From NCBI RefSeq assembly GCF_002209535.1, contig NZ_NJIG01000010.1:62001-126000 (forward strand): DNA of 64,000 nt, in the 5' to 3' direction. The position numbers were made by a program, and so were the translations under genes. This DNA comes from Achromobacter marplatensis (GTDB lineage: Bacteria; Pseudomonadota; Gammaproteobacteria; Burkholderiales; Burkholderiaceae_B). Positions 35,582 to 45,547 of this stretch are shown here, piece after piece. How positions within the stretch are numbered: the stretch's first letter is position 1; each line of letters starts with the position of its first letter. The notes under the pieces were generated by a model that saw only the letters and a program-made list of their open reading frames with translations, did no database searches and was not told where the DNA came from.

Positions 35582-36328
35582 ATGTCAGTTGACTCCCCCG
35601 CCACACCTTCATCCCGCCCTGCCGGCGGGCTGCTGCGCGTGGGGGCAGGGCTGCTTGTCGGTGTGCTGCTGGGCGGTGCCGCCGGCTACTTCCATGCCCA
35701 GCGGCAAGCCCAGCCGCAGGATGCCGTCGTGATCAGCGCGGCGCAGGCCGAGGCGCAGCAAGAAGCCATGCGCCAGCAGGCCACGCAATTGCGCTACACG
35801 CAGGGCCAGCTGGATACCGCCGATGGAGAGCTCGTCATCGAGCGTGCCGCCCGCCAGGAACTGGAAACCCAGCTGCGCGCCGTGCAGGCCGAAGTTGGCC
35901 GCGTGCGAGACCAGTTGGCGTTCTACGAGCAGTTGCTGCCTCCCGGGCCGGAAGGCTCGGTGGACATCCGTGGCGTGCAGATCGACCGCGAAGGCGGCGG
36001 CCTGCGCTACAAGGTGCTGTTGATGCGCAGCGGGCGCAACGGCGGGGCCTCCTTTGCGGGCGCGTTGCGTTTCCAGGCTACGGGCGTCCTGAAGGGCGAA
36101 ACCGTTACCGTGGATCTGGCGCCCCTGCAGGTCAAGGCCGAAACCGGGCCCGTGACGGCCACGGGCGAATCCACCACGGCGGCGTCTCTGGCCCTGCAAT
36201 TCGACCAATACCAGCGCAGCCAGGGAGTTCTGGCGGTGCCCGAGGGCTTTGTCCCCGAAAGCGTTACCGTCAGCGTCCTGGAAGGCGATACCGTCCGTGC
36301 ATCGCGCAGTATCAAACTGGAACTTTGA
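35582..36328 (+). CDS. DUF6776-type membrane-anchored protein
   Basis: A 248-residue protein with one N-terminal transmembrane helix (about residues 18-36, VGAGLLVGVLLGGAAGYF). A predicted coiled coil from about 50 to 120 (QAEAQQEAMRQQATQLRY...ETQLRAVQAEVGRVRDQLAFYEQLL) precedes a C-terminal beta-rich periplasmic domain. It resembles the DUF6776 group found between argC and erpA in Burkholderiales. Function unknown; a coiled-coil envelope scaffold is only an inference. The erpA promoter overlaps its stop codon. Confidence 0.75.
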   Translation: MSVDSPATPSSRPAGGLLRVGAGLLVGVLLGGAAGYFHAQRQAQPQDAVVISAAQAEAQQEAMRQQATQLRYTQGQLDTADGELVIERAARQELETQLRAVQAEVGRVRDQLAFYEQLLPPGPEGSVDIRGVQIDREGGGLRYKVLLMRSGRNGGASFAGALRFQATGVLKGETVTVDLAPLQVKAETGPVTATGESTTAASLALQFDQYQRSQGVLAVPEGFVPESVTVSVLEGDTVRASRSIKLEL

Positions 36329-36353
36329 GTCTAGTCAAGCCCTGCGCTATAGT
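36325..36353 (+). promoter_or_regulatory. erpA promoter
   Basis: TTGAGT (36325-36330) and TATAGT (36348-36353) have a 17-bp spacer. The -35 overlaps the stop codon of the preceding gene, and erpA starts 61 bp downstream. Confidence 0.75.
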
Positions 36354-36414
36354 GACACTATGCGAGCGCCGTTGCCGCTCACCGAAATATGGCCTATCCG
36401 GCCAGGAGTGAACC

Positions 36415-36786
36415 ATGAATGCAGTGACCGAAACCGTCGACCTCCAGGCCGCCCCGCCTGTTCCTTTGGTATTTACTGACTCGGCTGCCGCCAAAGTGAA
36501 GGACTTGTTGGCCGAAGAAGGCAACCCCGAGCTGAAGCTGCGCGTGTTTGTCCAAGGTGGCGGCTGTTCGGGCTTCCAGTACGGCTTCACGTTCGACGAA
36601 GTCGTGAACGAAGACGACACCGTGCTGGACAAGGCCGGCGTTCAACTGCTGGTTGATCCGATGAGCTTCCAATATCTGGTCGGCGCCGAGATCGACTACA
36701 AGGAAGACCTGGAAGGCGCGCAGTTCGTCATCCGCAATCCCAACGCCAGCACCACCTGCGGCTGCGGTTCCTCGTTCTCGGTGTAA
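36415..36786 (+). CDS. erpA: Iron-sulfur cluster insertion protein ErpA
   Basis: A 123-residue A-type Fe-S carrier with the three cluster cysteines at C51 ([11 protein letters not shown]), C115 and C117 (TTCGCGSSF). It transfers Fe-S clusters to apoproteins in the cytosol. It has its own promoter and a strong terminator, so it is a single-gene unit. Confidence 0.96.
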   Translation: MNAVTETVDLQAAPPVPLVFTDSAAAKVKDLLAEEGNPELKLRVFVQGGGCSGFQYGFTFDEVVNEDDTVLDKAGVQLLVDPMSFQYLVGAEIDYKEDLEGAQFVIRNPNASTTCGCGSSFSV

Positions 36787-36808
36787 TTCCTCACCGGTTC
36801 GGGAAAGC

Positions 36809-36840
36809 AAAAGCCCTTCGGCATGCCGAAGGGCTTTTTG
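36809..36840. terminator. Bidirectional terminator between erpA and anmK
   Basis: AAAGCCCTTCGG and its complement form a hairpin around a GCATGC centre, with TTTTT after and A-rich sequence before, serving both convergent genes. Confidence 0.93.
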
Positions 36841-36882
36841 TTTTTGGGCGGCATGTGGTGCGGTCCGGCCTTCATGCCTGCT

Positions 36883-38016
36883 TCAAGCAGGATATAGCGC
36901 GCCTAGGATCCGTGGGCCGCGTGCGCCCGTGACGGCCGGCAGCCCAGCGGGCCGGCGTTCGACAAACGCCTGCGCCAGCCACGCAAAGGCCAGCGCTTCG
37001 ACTTGCTGCGCGGGCACGCCCAGCACATCGGTCGCTTGCACCGGACGCTGCAGGCAATACGCCAGTTCGCACATCAGGCCGGCGTTATACGCGCCGCCGC
37101 CACACACGAAGACCTCTTGCGTGCCCGCAGCGGCCGCGTCGATGGCATTGGCGACCGTCCTGGCAGTCAGGCGCTGCAGCGTCGCCTGCACGTCCTGAGG
37201 GGCCGGCTTGGGGCCGTCGAACGCGGCCAGCCGGTCGTCCAGCCATTGCAGGTTGAACAGGTCGCGGCCGGTGGACTTGGGCGGGGGCAGGGCGAACCAG
37301 GGCTCGCTGGCGATCAGTTGTTCCAGCAAGGGCGCCACCACCTGGCCGGTGGCGGCCCAGCGGCCGTCGGCGTCATAGGGCTGCCCCAGATGGCGTTGGC
37401 ACCAGGCGTCCAGGAAGACGTTGGCCGGGCCGGTATCGAAGCCGCGCGCCGGCTGGCCGGGCGCCAGCAGCGTGACGTTGGCGATGCCGCCCAGATTGAG
37501 GACGGCGCGGCCATGCTGCGCGCCGAAGATCGCGGCGTGGAATGGCGGCACCAGCGGCGCACCTTGGCCGCCTGCGGCCACGTCGCGGCTGCGGAAGTCC
37601 GCCACCACGTCGATGCCGGTCAATTCCGCCAGCAAGGCAGGCGCATTGAGCTGCACGGTATAGCCGCTGTCCGGCCGGTGCCGGACGGTCTGGCCGTGCG
37701 CGCCGATGGCGGTCACGGCGTCCGCTTTCAGGCCGGCGTCCTGGAGCAGGGCGGCGACCGCCTGGCCGTACAGGCGGGCGAGCGCGTTCGCGGCCAGCGC
37801 GGCGCGCGCCAGCTCGTCGTCGCCGGACAGGTTCAGCGCCAGCAGCTCGCGGCGCAGGTTCTCGGGCATGGGCAGGCTGGCGCTGGCAAGCACGTGCGGC
37901 GCCTGGCCGGCGTCCAGGCGGACGAGCACGCCGTCGACGCCGTCGACGCTGGTGCCGGACATCAAGCCGATGTAGAGCGCTGGGTTGCCCTGCGGGCGGG
38001 GTGCGGAGGAATTCAC
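36883..38016 (-). CDS. anmK: Anhydro-N-acetylmuramic acid kinase
   Basis: A 377-residue sugar kinase that phosphorylates and opens 1,6-anhydro-MurNAc in peptidoglycan recycling. N-terminal ATPase-fold signature: [19 protein letters not shown]; further [22 protein letters not shown] and a C-terminal [10 protein letters not shown]. It lies downstream of an M23 murein peptidase and near tyrS, a conserved arrangement in betaproteobacteria. Confidence 0.96.
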   Translation of the reverse strand: MNSSAPRPQGNPALYIGLMSGTSVDGVDGVLVRLDAGQAPHVLASASLPMPENLRRELLALNLSGDDELARAALAANALARLYGQAVAALLQDAGLKADAVTAIGAHGQTVRHRPDSGYTVQLNAPALLAELTGIDVVADFRSRDVAAGGQGAPLVPPFHAAIFGAQHGRAVLNLGGIANVTLLAPGQPARGFDTGPANVFLDAWCQRHLGQPYDADGRWAATGQVVAPLLEQLIASEPWFALPPPKSTGRDLFNLQWLDDRLAAFDGPKPAPQDVQATLQRLTARTVANAIDAAAAGTQEVFVCGGGAYNAGLMCELAYCLQRPVQATDVLGVPAQQVEALAFAWLAQAFVERRPAGLPAVTGARGPRILGALYPA

Positions 38017-38033
38017 AGGCGCCTCGGAAAGAA

Positions 38034-38072
38034 GAAAGGCGGCCGGCAGAATCTGCGCGGGCCGCCTTTTTG
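38034..38072. terminator. Hairpin between the M23 peptidase and anmK
   Basis: GGCGGCC (38038-38044) pairs with GGCCGCC (38060-38066); TTTTT follows on the plus strand and TTTCTT on the minus strand. On the minus strand it could reduce read-through from the peptidase gene into anmK. Confidence 0.65.
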
Positions 38073-38096
38073 GGACGTTTTGCCGTGGCGGGCCGG

Positions 38097-39506
38097 TTAG
38101 CGGCTGGCCACGTTGGTCAGGGCATCCGGCAGCGTCTGCTGGAACTCGGTCAGCAGCTGGATCTGCTGCTTGTACGGCGCCACGGCCTGGTTGAACGCGC
38201 GGACTTCCGCAGGTTCCAGGGCGCGGGCGACCGGCAGGTCTACCGAGAGCGGGTCGATCGGCTGGTTGTCCACGCGGAACTCGTAGTGCAGATGCGGGCC
38301 GGTGGCCCAGCCGGTGGCGCCGACGTAGCCCAGCAACTGGCCTTGTGAGATCTTCGAGCCCTTGGTGATGCCTTCGGCGATGCGGCTTTGGTGGGCATAC
38401 AGCGTGGAGTACTTGCCGTGATGCTTCACGATGACCACGTTGCCGTAGCCGTTCTGCCAGCCGGAGAACTCCACCGTGCCGTCCGCAGTGGAGTGGATCG
38501 GCGTGCCCGAGGGCGCGGCGTAGTCCACGCCCTTGTGGCCCGTCCAGGTCTTGTGGATGGGATGCATGCGCATGCCGAACGTCGAGCTGATGCGGCTGAA
38601 CTTCAGGGCGGTGCGCAGGAACGCGCCGCGCAGGCTGGTGCCGTCGAAGTCGTAGTACGAACCGCTCTTTTCGTCGGGGCTGAACCAGACGGCGCTGTAG
38701 GTCTTGCCGCCGTTGATGAATTCCAGGGCCAGCACGCGGCCGGCGCCGGCGTAGCGGCCGTCGTGCGAACGCACTTCGTAGACCACGCGGAACTGGTCGC
38801 CCTGGCGCAGGTCGCGCAGGAAGTCGATCTTGGCGCTGAGGATGTCGGCCATCTGCATGGTGACCGAATCCGGGATGCCGGCGGCGTCCGTAGCGCCGAA
38901 CAGCGACGACTTGATCGTGCCCACGGCAACGCGGGTCTGACGGTCGGTGCTTTCGGTGACTTCCTCGGCCTTGTAGCTGTCGCCGGACGGGGCCACGTGC
39001 AGCATGCGCGTCACGACCTGGCCGTCGGTCTCATTGCCCGGGGTGTGGATGTAACGCAGCCAGATCAGGTTGCCCTGATCGTCCGTGGCGGCCTGGACGG
39101 AGCGGCCCGGGTACAGCTTGTAGATGCTGCGGGCGCTGGCGTCGTGGGTCAGGAAGGTCTGCAGGTTCGGGGCGTCCAGTTCCAGGCGTTGCAGCACGGC
39201 AGCCAGCGTATCGCCCGCACGGATGCGGGTTTCGCTGATGTACGGCGCGGCGCTGGGACTGCTGACTTCGACTTGCTCGGCGGTCAGCGGCAGCACGCTC
39301 TGGATGATGCGGGACGGGGGGAGTTCGGTGCGGTCGGGTTGCTGCACCATGCCGAGGGCGGCGGCGCCTGCAAACAGACCGATAGCGGAGACGAGAAGAG
39401 TGCGACGGAAAAGTCCCGAGCGATGGGGCTTGGGCTCAACGGGCGCAAACAGGGCAGCAACTTTGCGCTTGATGCTACTCGCCAGTTCGTGGAGGCCACG
39501 ATTCAT
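38097..39506 (-). CDS. M23 family murein metalloendopeptidase
   Basis: A 469-residue envelope peptidase. An N-terminal transmembrane anchor lies near residues 36-55 ([18 protein letters not shown]), a LysM/OapA-like region follows around residues 90-160 ([18 protein letters not shown]), and a C-terminal M23 LytM domain has the Zn ligands in [14 protein letters not shown] (near residue 330) and HLHYEFR (near residue 410). The architecture matches MepM-type DD-endopeptidases that cut peptidoglycan cross-links to allow growth. It is divergent from tyrS and upstream of anmK, linking it to murein turnover. Confidence 0.94.
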   Translation of the reverse strand: MNRGLHELASSIKRKVAALFAPVEPKPHRSGLFRRTLLVSAIGLFAGAAALGMVQQPDRTELPPSRIIQSVLPLTAEQVEVSSPSAAPYISETRIRAGDTLAAVLQRLELDAPNLQTFLTHDASARSIYKLYPGRSVQAATDDQGNLIWLRYIHTPGNETDGQVVTRMLHVAPSGDSYKAEEVTESTDRQTRVAVGTIKSSLFGATDAAGIPDSVTMQMADILSAKIDFLRDLRQGDQFRVVYEVRSHDGRYAGAGRVLALEFINGGKTYSAVWFSPDEKSGSYYDFDGTSLRGAFLRTALKFSRISSTFGMRMHPIHKTWTGHKGVDYAAPSGTPIHSTADGTVEFSGWQNGYGNVVIVKHHGKYSTLYAHQSRIAEGITKGSKISQGQLLGYVGATGWATGPHLHYEFRVDNQPIDPLSVDLPVARALEPAEVRAFNQAVAPYKQQIQLLTEFQQTLPDALTNVASR

Positions 39507-39703
39507 CGTGAAGATACCCTCTCAGGTGGCTTGAGCTCGCAGGGTGCGTAACACGAACGGCCCCTGCGCGCCACGGATTCGGGGGCAAGGGCTGCTGGCG
39601 CAGTGCGCATCTTGTGAACAACGGGTGGTAGGCCGAACCGCAACTGCGAACTGCGTATAGATGGCAGTTGCGTATGATTGGGCGGTATCCTAGCTGATTC
39701 GGC

Positions 39704-39709
39704 TAGAAT
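39704..39709 (+). promoter_or_regulatory. Possible tyrS -10 element
   Basis: TAGAAT lies 65 bp before tyrS in the divergent region. No clear -35 is found at 16-18 bp, so support is limited. Confidence 0.35.
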
Positions 39710-39773
39710 TTTCGATAGTTTTCGTCACTTTTTACACCTTTTTGTCGGCTGAAGCCGCGTTGGTCCCCCTGCC

Positions 39774-41003
39774 ATGTCACCCTCAGAAGCCCCTATCACT
39801 CCCGAAGTCGAAGCCGATCTGCGTATAGCCAAGCGCGGCTGCGACGAGTTGCTGGTCGAGTCCGAATTCGCCCGCAAGCTCGCCAAGAGCCGCGCCACCG
39901 GCGTGCCCCTGCGCATCAAGCTGGGGCTGGATCCCACCGCGCCGGACATCCATCTGGGCCACACCGTGGTGCTGAACAAGATGCGCCAGCTGCAGGACTT
40001 GGGCCATAACGTCATCTTCCTGATCGGCGATTTCACGTCGACCATCGGCGACCCCAGCGGCCGCAACAGCACCCGCCCGCCGCTCACGCGCGAGCAGATC
40101 GAGGCCAACGCCAAGACCTACTACGCGCAGGCCAGCCTGGTGCTGGATCCGGCCCGCACCGAGATTCGTTACAACTCCGAATGGTGCGATCCGCTGGGCG
40201 CACGCGGCATGATCCAGCTGGCATCGCGCTACACCGTGGCCCGCATGATGGAACGCGAGGATTTCACCAAGCGCTTCAAGGGCGGCATCCCGATTTCGGT
40301 TCACGAATTCCTGTATCCGCTGATGCAGGGCTATGACTCGGTGGCGCTGAAGTCCGATCTGGAGCTGGGGGGCACCGATCAGAAGTTCAACCTGCTGGTC
40401 GGGCGCGAGCTGCAAAAGGAATATGGCCAGGAGCCCCAGTGCATCTTGACGATGCCGCTGCTGGTAGGCACCGACGGCGTAGAGAAGATGTCCAAGTCCA
40501 AGGGCAACTACATCGGCATTTCGGAGTCGCCCGATTCGATGTTCGGCAAGCTCATGTCGATTTCGGACACGCTGATGTGGCGTTACTTCGAACTGCTGTC
40601 GTTCCGTTCGCTGGAAGAGATCGCCGCCCTCAAGCAAGAGACCGATGGCGGGCGCAACCCGCGTGATGCCAAAGTCATGCTGGCCCAGGAAATCATCACG
40701 CGCTTCCACTCCGCGCGCGCGGCCGACGAAGCGCTGGCTTCCTTCGAAGCACGCTTTCGCGACGGCGCCATCCCGGAAGACATGCCCGAAGTGAATATCG
40801 GCGGCGCGCCGGTGGGTATCCTGAAGCTGCTGCGCGAAGCGGGCCTGGTTGCATCGGGTTCCGAAGCGCAGCGCAATGTGGAGCAGGGCGGCGTGCGCGT
40901 CAATGGCGATCGGGTCGAGGATAAATCGTTGCAATTGCCCGCGGGGACTTACGTCGTCCAGGTGGGCAAGCGCAAGTTCGCGCGTGTTAACTTGAACCCA
41001 TGA
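39774..41003 (+). CDS. tyrS: Tyrosyl-tRNA synthetase
   Basis: A 409-residue class I synthetase. HIGH-type motif HLGH at residues 60-63, KMSKS motif in [13 protein letters not shown], and a C-terminal S4 RNA-binding domain ([20 protein letters not shown]). Sequence features fit the TyrZ-type subgroup. It charges tRNA-Tyr. Confidence 0.97.
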   Translation: MSPSEAPITPEVEADLRIAKRGCDELLVESEFARKLAKSRATGVPLRIKLGLDPTAPDIHLGHTVVLNKMRQLQDLGHNVIFLIGDFTSTIGDPSGRNSTRPPLTREQIEANAKTYYAQASLVLDPARTEIRYNSEWCDPLGARGMIQLASRYTVARMMEREDFTKRFKGGIPISVHEFLYPLMQGYDSVALKSDLELGGTDQKFNLLVGRELQKEYGQEPQCILTMPLLVGTDGVEKMSKSKGNYIGISESPDSMFGKLMSISDTLMWRYFELLSFRSLEEIAALKQETDGGRNPRDAKVMLAQEIITRFHSARAADEALASFEARFRDGAIPEDMPEVNIGGAPVGILKLLREAGLVASGSEAQRNVEQGGVRVNGDRVEDKSLQLPAGTYVVQVGKRKFARVNLNP

Positions 41004-41074
41004 TTGCGAAGTTTTGATACGCTGAGGGTACAGGCAAGGGCGGTACGCCCCTGCGGCACTTCAAGGAGCACGAC

Positions 41075-41728
41075 ATGAAACTTTCGAGTTTGTCTTTTTC
41101 CGATCACGAGTCGATTCCGGAGCGCTACGCCTTCGGCAAGATCGATGCGCAATCGCACGTCGCGCTGGCAGACAACTACAACCCGCAGTTTTCGTGGGAC
41201 GACGTCCCGCCGGGAACGCAGTCGTTTGCGTTGATCTGCCACGATCCGGACGTGCCGTCGCGGCCTGACGACGTCAACCAGGAAGGCCGCGAAGTTCCGG
41301 CCGACCTGCCCCGCGTGGATTTCTTCCACTGGGTGCTGGTGGACCTGTCGGCCGATCTGCGCGAAATCGATGAAGGCGCCTTCTCCAACGGCATCACGCC
41401 GCGCGGCAAGGGCGGTCCTTTGGCGCCGATGGATGCGCGCCAGGGCATCAATTCGTATTCCTCGTGGTTCGCCAATGACCACGACATGAGCGGGGATTAT
41501 TTCGGCTATGACGGCCCGTGCCCGCCCTGGAACGATTCGATCGTGCACCGCTACGTCTTCACGCTGTACGCGTTGGACGTGCACAGCCTGAACCTGAACG
41601 GCTCTTTCACCGGCGAGGACGCGCTGCGCGCCATGCAGAAGCACGTGCTGGCCCACGCCTCGGTGACGGGCACCTACACGCTCAATCCGAAACTGGCGCC
41701 CAAGCAGATCGGTGCGACCGAGGCGTAG
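41075..41728 (+). CDS. YbhB/YbcL family PEBP-like protein
   Basis: A 217-residue phosphatidylethanolamine-binding-protein fold, cytosolic (no signal peptide). It has the conserved CHDPDVPSR motif, HWVLVDL, and GYDGPCPPWNDSIVHRYVFTLYALD forming the ligand pocket. Bacterial members are called Raf-kinase-inhibitor-like by homology only; their true role is unclear. GGAG lies upstream of the ATG, and a strong terminator follows. Confidence 0.92.
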   Translation: MKLSSLSFSDHESIPERYAFGKIDAQSHVALADNYNPQFSWDDVPPGTQSFALICHDPDVPSRPDDVNQEGREVPADLPRVDFFHWVLVDLSADLREIDEGAFSNGITPRGKGGPLAPMDARQGINSYSSWFANDHDMSGDYFGYDGPCPPWNDSIVHRYVFTLYALDVHSLNLNGSFTGEDALRAMQKHVLAHASVTGTYTLNPKLAPKQIGATEA

Positions 41729-41749
41729 CGCCAGCCGCTGACGCCGCGT

Positions 41750-41779
41750 AAAAAGGGCCGCGATTGCGGCCCTTTTTTT
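41750..41779 (+). terminator. Terminator copy 1 flanking the higBA cassette
   Basis: AAAAA, then GGGCCGC-GATT-GCGGCCC, then a T-run: an ideal intrinsic terminator for the PEBP gene. The 30 bases are identical to 42663-42692, on the other side of the toxin-antitoxin genes. Confidence 0.95.
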
Positions 41780-41949
41780 TCGGCCGACGCAGGGCGGCCC
41801 CTTCAGCATCTGCGGTAAGCCGCATTGCCATTGGTCCGCGATTTGCAGCCGAATCGAGCGCAGAGCGCCGCGATTTGCTGGAATAGGACTAGCCCCATTT
41901 GGAGAGTCGAGCCGTCGCGTAGACGGCGGCTGTGCTTCATTCTATTTTG

Positions 41950-41965
41950 GTATAAAATTTTATAC
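41950..41965. promoter_or_regulatory. Operator palindrome of the higBA module
   Basis: GTATAAAATTTTATAC is a perfect 16-bp palindrome ending 6 bp before the toxin start. It overlaps a likely promoter (TTCATT at 41936-41941 and TTATAC at 41960-41965, 18-bp spacer), as expected for a site where the antitoxin, alone or with toxin, represses its own operon. Confidence 0.75.
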
Positions 41966-41971
41966 ATATGG

Positions 41972-42322
41972 ATGGTAATGACGTTGGGAAAGGAAATACG
42001 CTGGATCGGTTCCGCGTATGCGGACTTGCTGAGATTTCCCGATGAGAGCCGGCGGCAGGCCGGATTCCAGCTCGGCAAGATTCAGGCTGGCCTTGAGCCA
42101 GATGATTGGAAGTCGCTAGATAACCTGGGTAGCGGCGTTCGCGAGCTTCGCATCCGGGAGAGGGCGGGTTCGTTTCGAGTGATGTATGTCGCCAAGTTTG
42201 ACGAAGCGCTATATGTCCTGCACGCATTTCAAAAGACGACGCGCGCGACGAGTCACCGGGACCGCGACATCGTCAGCGCGCGATATCGTGCGGTGATCAA
42301 CACAAGGAATACCGGCAAATGA
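41972..42322 (+). CDS. higB: HigB-type (RelE superfamily) toxin
   Basis: A 116-residue basic protein of the phage Gp49/HigB-like RelE superfamily, a predicted ribosome-dependent mRNA endonuclease. Recognisable parts are GKEIRWIGSAYADLLRFPDESRR, VRELRIRERAGSFRVMYVAKF and YVLHAFQKTTRATS. The frame is open from 41825, but the operator palindrome at 41950-41965 means the start must be at 41972 (MVMTL) or 41978 (MTL). No Shine-Dalgarno is visible, so the message may be nearly leaderless. It overlaps the antitoxin gene by four bases. Base composition is more AT-rich than in its neighbours. Confidence 0.88.
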   Translation: MVMTLGKEIRWIGSAYADLLRFPDESRRQAGFQLGKIQAGLEPDDWKSLDNLGSGVRELRIRERAGSFRVMYVAKFDEALYVLHAFQKTTRATSHRDRDIVSARYRAVINTRNTGK

Positions 42323-42663
42323 CGATCGACACCCAAGTTCGGCACGTGACCCCGTTTGGCGCGAACCTATTCCTGGAATTGGGCTTTGCGCCCGCCGAAG
42401 CCAGGCGTCTGCAAGCCATTTCAGCGAAACAGATCGATGACTCCAAATTCCTGAAAGAGCAGCTCATGAGCGAATTGGCGTCATGGATCGCTCTGCATCA
42501 TCTGAAGCAGTCGGATGCCGCCAGGATCCTGATGGTTTCGCGGCCACGCGTGTCAGATGTAGTGAACAAGAAAACCGCCAAATTCACGATCGATGCGCTG
42601 GTGGAAATGCTGGGTCGGACGGGCAAGTCGGTGACGCTGTCAGTGGTGACGCCTGCATCATGA
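42319..42663 (+). CDS. higA: HigA-type (XRE) antitoxin
   Basis: A 114-residue XRE-family protein. The HTH is in ELASWIALHHLKQSDAARILMVSRPRVSDVV (about residues 54-84), followed by NKKTAKFTIDALVEMLGRTG. The toxin-first order and four-base ATGA overlap are typical of HigBA modules. It neutralises HigB and should bind the palindrome at 41950-41965. Its stop codon shares one base with the downstream terminator repeat. Confidence 0.9.
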   Translation: MTIDTQVRHVTPFGANLFLELGFAPAEARRLQAISAKQIDDSKFLKEQLMSELASWIALHHLKQSDAARILMVSRPRVSDVVNKKTAKFTIDALVEMLGRTGKSVTLSVVTPAS

Positions 42664-42692
42664 AAAAGGGCCGCGATTGCGGCCCTTTTTTT
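42663..42692. terminator. Terminator copy 2 flanking the higBA cassette
   Basis: Identical over 30 bases to 41750-41779 (stem GGGCCGC/GCGGCCC, loop GATT). It serves higA and, through its A-run, the convergent lysE-type gene. Confidence 0.95.
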
Positions 42693-42713
42693 GCGTTCCC
42701 CACCTACCGTCCG

Positions 42714-43352
42714 TCAGGCGGTCGAACGCTTCAGGCGCAGCAGCGCCAGTCCGAAGGCGACGAAGATTGAGCCCACCAGGCGGTTCAGCCAGACCACGAT
42801 GCGCGGTTGGCGCAGCAGTCGGCGGGCGCGGCGGGCGAGGGCGCCGTAGGTCAGCAGCGACACCAGCGACATGGCCATGAAGATGCCGGTCAGGATGAAG
42901 AACTGCGGCAGCAGCGGCTCGTGCGCGTTCAGGAATTGCGGAAACAGTGCGGTGAAGAACAGGATGGGCTTGGGATTCATGGCGGCCACGAACGTGGCTT
43001 CCAGGTACAGGCGGCCCGGGCGGCGCGGCGGGGCGCCGATGGCGGCGTCTTCGGGCGGCGCGATGTGGGCGCGGCCCAGCAGGTGGCGCAGGCCGACATA
43101 GATCAGGTAGGCGGCGCCTGCAATCTTCAGCGCCGTGAAGAGCAGTGCCGAAGATTGCAGCACCACGCCCAGGCCAAGCATGGCCGCGGCCGACAGCAGG
43201 AACAACCCGGTGACATTGCCCAGCGTGGACGGCACGACGGCGCGCACGCCGCCCGCCGCGCCGTTGCGGATGGCAAGCATGGTGGCGGGGCCCGGACTGA
43301 TGACGCTGGCGGCAGCTACTAGCGAGTAGGTTATTAGGGTGGCGCTTTGCAT
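42714..43352 (-). CDS. LysE/RhtB family amino acid exporter
   Basis: A 212-residue inner-membrane protein with about six hydrophobic segments. The N-terminal signature [22 protein letters not shown] and [20 protein letters not shown] are typical of the LysE/RhtB threonine/homoserine-type exporters. Its substrate is not predictable. It is divergent from glyA. Confidence 0.93.
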   Translation of the reverse strand: MQSATLITYSLVAAASVISPGPATMLAIRNGAAGGVRAVVPSTLGNVTGLFLLSAAAMLGLGVVLQSSALLFTALKIAGAAYLIYVGLRHLLGRAHIAPPEDAAIGAPPRRPGRLYLEATFVAAMNPKPILFFTALFPQFLNAHEPLLPQFFILTGIFMAMSLVSLLTYGALARRARRLLRQPRIVVWLNRLVGSIFVAFGLALLRLKRSTA

Positions 43353-43556
43353 GAAAGTTTCTCAAGTCGGGTTGAGAGCGGTTTCCGGGCGCGACGCGTT
43401 AGCGTGGTTTTCGTGCCCATCGCCGGTATTTTGCCTCGCTTGCCCGCATGTTGGCGGCAATTGAATCCGCCTGACGCGGTAAACTATTTAGCATTCTTCG
43501 GGTTTACCCACCCGACACGGCTTTCTCCTCTCTTACCGCCTCAGGAATCCCCCGTC

Positions 43557-44807
43557 ATGTTTGACCGCAACCTCACCTTGTCCAAGGCTGACCCGGACGT
43601 TTGGGCCGCCATCCAGAAGGAAGACGTTCGCCAAGAGCAGCACATCGAGCTGATCGCTTCGGAGAACTACGCCAGCCCGGCCGTCATGGAAGCCCAGGGC
43701 ACGCAGCTCACGAACAAGTACGCCGAAGGTTATCCGGGCAAGCGCTACTACGGCGGTTGCGAGTACGTGGACGTGGTCGAACAGCTGGCCATCGACCGGC
43801 TGAAGCAGATTTTCGGCGCCGAAGCCGCCAACGTGCAGCCCAACTCGGGTTCGCAGGCCAACCAGGGCGTGTACATGGCCGTGCTGAAGCCGGGCGACAC
43901 CGTGCTGGGCATGAGCCTGGCCGAAGGCGGCCACTTGACGCACGGCGCGTCGGTCAACGCATCGGGCAAGCTGTACAACTTCATCTCGTACGGCCTGGAC
44001 GAAAACGAAGTCCTGAACTACGAGCAAGTTGAGCAACTGGCCCGCGAACACAAGCCCAAGCTGATCGTCGCGGGTGCATCGGCCTACGCCCTGCACATCG
44101 ATTTCGAACGCATGGCCCGCATCGCCCGTGAAAACGGCGCGCTCTTCATGGTCGACATCGCCCACTACGCGGGTCTGGTCGCCGGCGGCGCCTACCCCAA
44201 CCCGGTGCCCCACGCCGACTTCGTCACGTCCACGACGCACAAGTCGCTGCGCGGCCCGCGCGGCGGCGTCATCATGATGAAGGCCGAGCACGAGAAGATC
44301 ATCAACTCGGCGATCTTCCCCGGCATCCAGGGCGGTCCGCTGATGCACGTCATCGCCGGCAAGGCCGTGGCGTTCAAGGAAGCGCTGGAACCCGGCTTCA
44401 AGGATTACGCGCAGCAAGTGGTCAAGAACGCGAAGGTGCTGGCCGACACGCTGGTCAAGCGCGGCCTGCGTATCGTCTCCGGCCGTACCGAAAGCCACGT
44501 CATGCTGGTGGACCTGCGTGCCAAGGGCATCACGGGCAAGGAAGCGGAAGCCGTGCTGGGTCAGGCCCACATCACGGTCAACAAGAACGCCATCCCGAAC
44601 GACCCGGAAAAGCCTTTCGTGACCAGCGGCATCCGCCTGGGCACGCCGGCCATGACCACCCGCGGTTTCACGGAAGCCGACGCCGAACTGACCGCCAACC
44701 TGATCGCCGACGTGTTGGACAATCCGCGTGACGAAGCCAACATCGCTGCCGTGCGCGCCCGCGTCAACGAACTGACGTCGCGCCTGCCGGTCTACGGCAA
44801 GCAGTAA
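43557..44807 (+). CDS. glyA: Serine hydroxymethyltransferase
   Basis: A 416-residue PLP enzyme that interconverts serine and glycine and feeds one-carbon units to tetrahydrofolate. The PLP lysine is K229 in [13 protein letters not shown], the same number as in E. coli. The frame is open from 43347, but homologues start at [10 protein letters not shown] (43557). I looked for a glycine riboswitch upstream and saw none. The glyA-nrdR order is conserved in betaproteobacteria. Confidence 0.97.
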   Translation: MFDRNLTLSKADPDVWAAIQKEDVRQEQHIELIASENYASPAVMEAQGTQLTNKYAEGYPGKRYYGGCEYVDVVEQLAIDRLKQIFGAEAANVQPNSGSQANQGVYMAVLKPGDTVLGMSLAEGGHLTHGASVNASGKLYNFISYGLDENEVLNYEQVEQLAREHKPKLIVAGASAYALHIDFERMARIARENGALFMVDIAHYAGLVAGGAYPNPVPHADFVTSTTHKSLRGPRGGVIMMKAEHEKIINSAIFPGIQGGPLMHVIAGKAVAFKEALEPGFKDYAQQVVKNAKVLADTLVKRGLRIVSGRTESHVMLVDLRAKGITGKEAEAVLGQAHITVNKNAIPNDPEKPFVTSGIRLGTPAMTTRGFTEADAELTANLIADVLDNPRDEANIAAVRARVNELTSRLPVYGKQ

Positions 44808-44853
44808 GCAGCACTTCCCCGGCCCCCAGGCTATCCGCCGCAGGGGCCAGACC

Positions 44854-44890
44854 AAAGGGACGGCCCCGCAAGGCGCCGTCCCTTTGCTTT
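44854..44890 (+). terminator. glyA terminator
   Basis: AAAGGGACGGC (44854-44864) pairs with GCCGTCCCTTT (44875-44885), followed by a T-rich tail (gcttt). Confidence 0.85.
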
Positions 44891-45022
44891 CCGGGCGGCA
44901 GGCGCTATCCTCGAGCCGGCCGTCCGTAGTATTGGGGACGAATAAGCCGTATTGGCGCTTCCCGCGGGGCGCATCGTTACAATATGCTCAATTATTGCTA
45001 TCCGTGCCTTTAGGGAACACAC

Positions 45023-45502
45023 ATGCGGTGTCCATTTTGCGGCAATGCCGAAACACAGGTCGTCGACAGCCGCGTCTCGGAAGAGGGCGACGCGATCCGT
45101 CGTCGCCGCCGCTGCCTGTCCTGTGACAAGCGGTTCACCACCTATGAGCGGGTGGAGCTGGCCCTGCCTTCGATTGTGAAACGCAACGGCAGCCGCAGCG
45201 AGTACGATCCCGCCAAACTGCGCGCCAGCCTGAGCCTGGCGCTGCGCAAGCGCCCCGTCAGCACCGAGGACGTGGATGCGGCCGTGGCGCGCATCGAAGA
45301 ACAGTTGCTGGCGAGCGGCCTGCGCGAAGTGCCCAGCGAACACATCGGCGAACTGGTCATGACCGAGCTGCGCAAGCTGGACAAGGTGGCCTACGTGCGC
45401 TTTGCGTCGGTCTACAAGAGCTTTGAGGACATCGGCGAATTCGTCGAGGCCATCCGCGAAATGCAGGGGCCCTTGCTGCCGGGCAAGTTGCGCAAGGAAT
45501 AG
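45023..45502 (+). CDS. nrdR: Transcriptional repressor NrdR
   Basis: A 159-residue regulator of ribonucleotide reductase genes. A zinc ribbon with C3, C6, C31 and C34 (MRCPFCGN...[12 protein letters not shown]) precedes an ATP cone (about residues 49-139), which senses dATP/ATP. It binds paired NrdR boxes; such a pair overlaps the nrdAB promoter at 7090-7136 in this window. It is downstream of glyA. In many relatives ribD would follow directly, but here two minus-strand genes intervene. Confidence 0.97.
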   Translation: MRCPFCGNAETQVVDSRVSEEGDAIRRRRRCLSCDKRFTTYERVELALPSIVKRNGSRSEYDPAKLRASLSLALRKRPVSTEDVDAAVARIEEQLLASGLREVPSEHIGELVMTELRKLDKVAYVRFASVYKSFEDIGEFVEAIREMQGPLLPGKLRKE

Positions 45503-45547
45503 CGCCCGGCGAGGTGCGGCAGGACGATAGACGGCGCTTCGGCGCCG

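Noticed and set aside
43353..43556. A glycine riboswitch upstream of glyA
   Set aside because: No glycine aptamer core or tandem arrangement can be seen.
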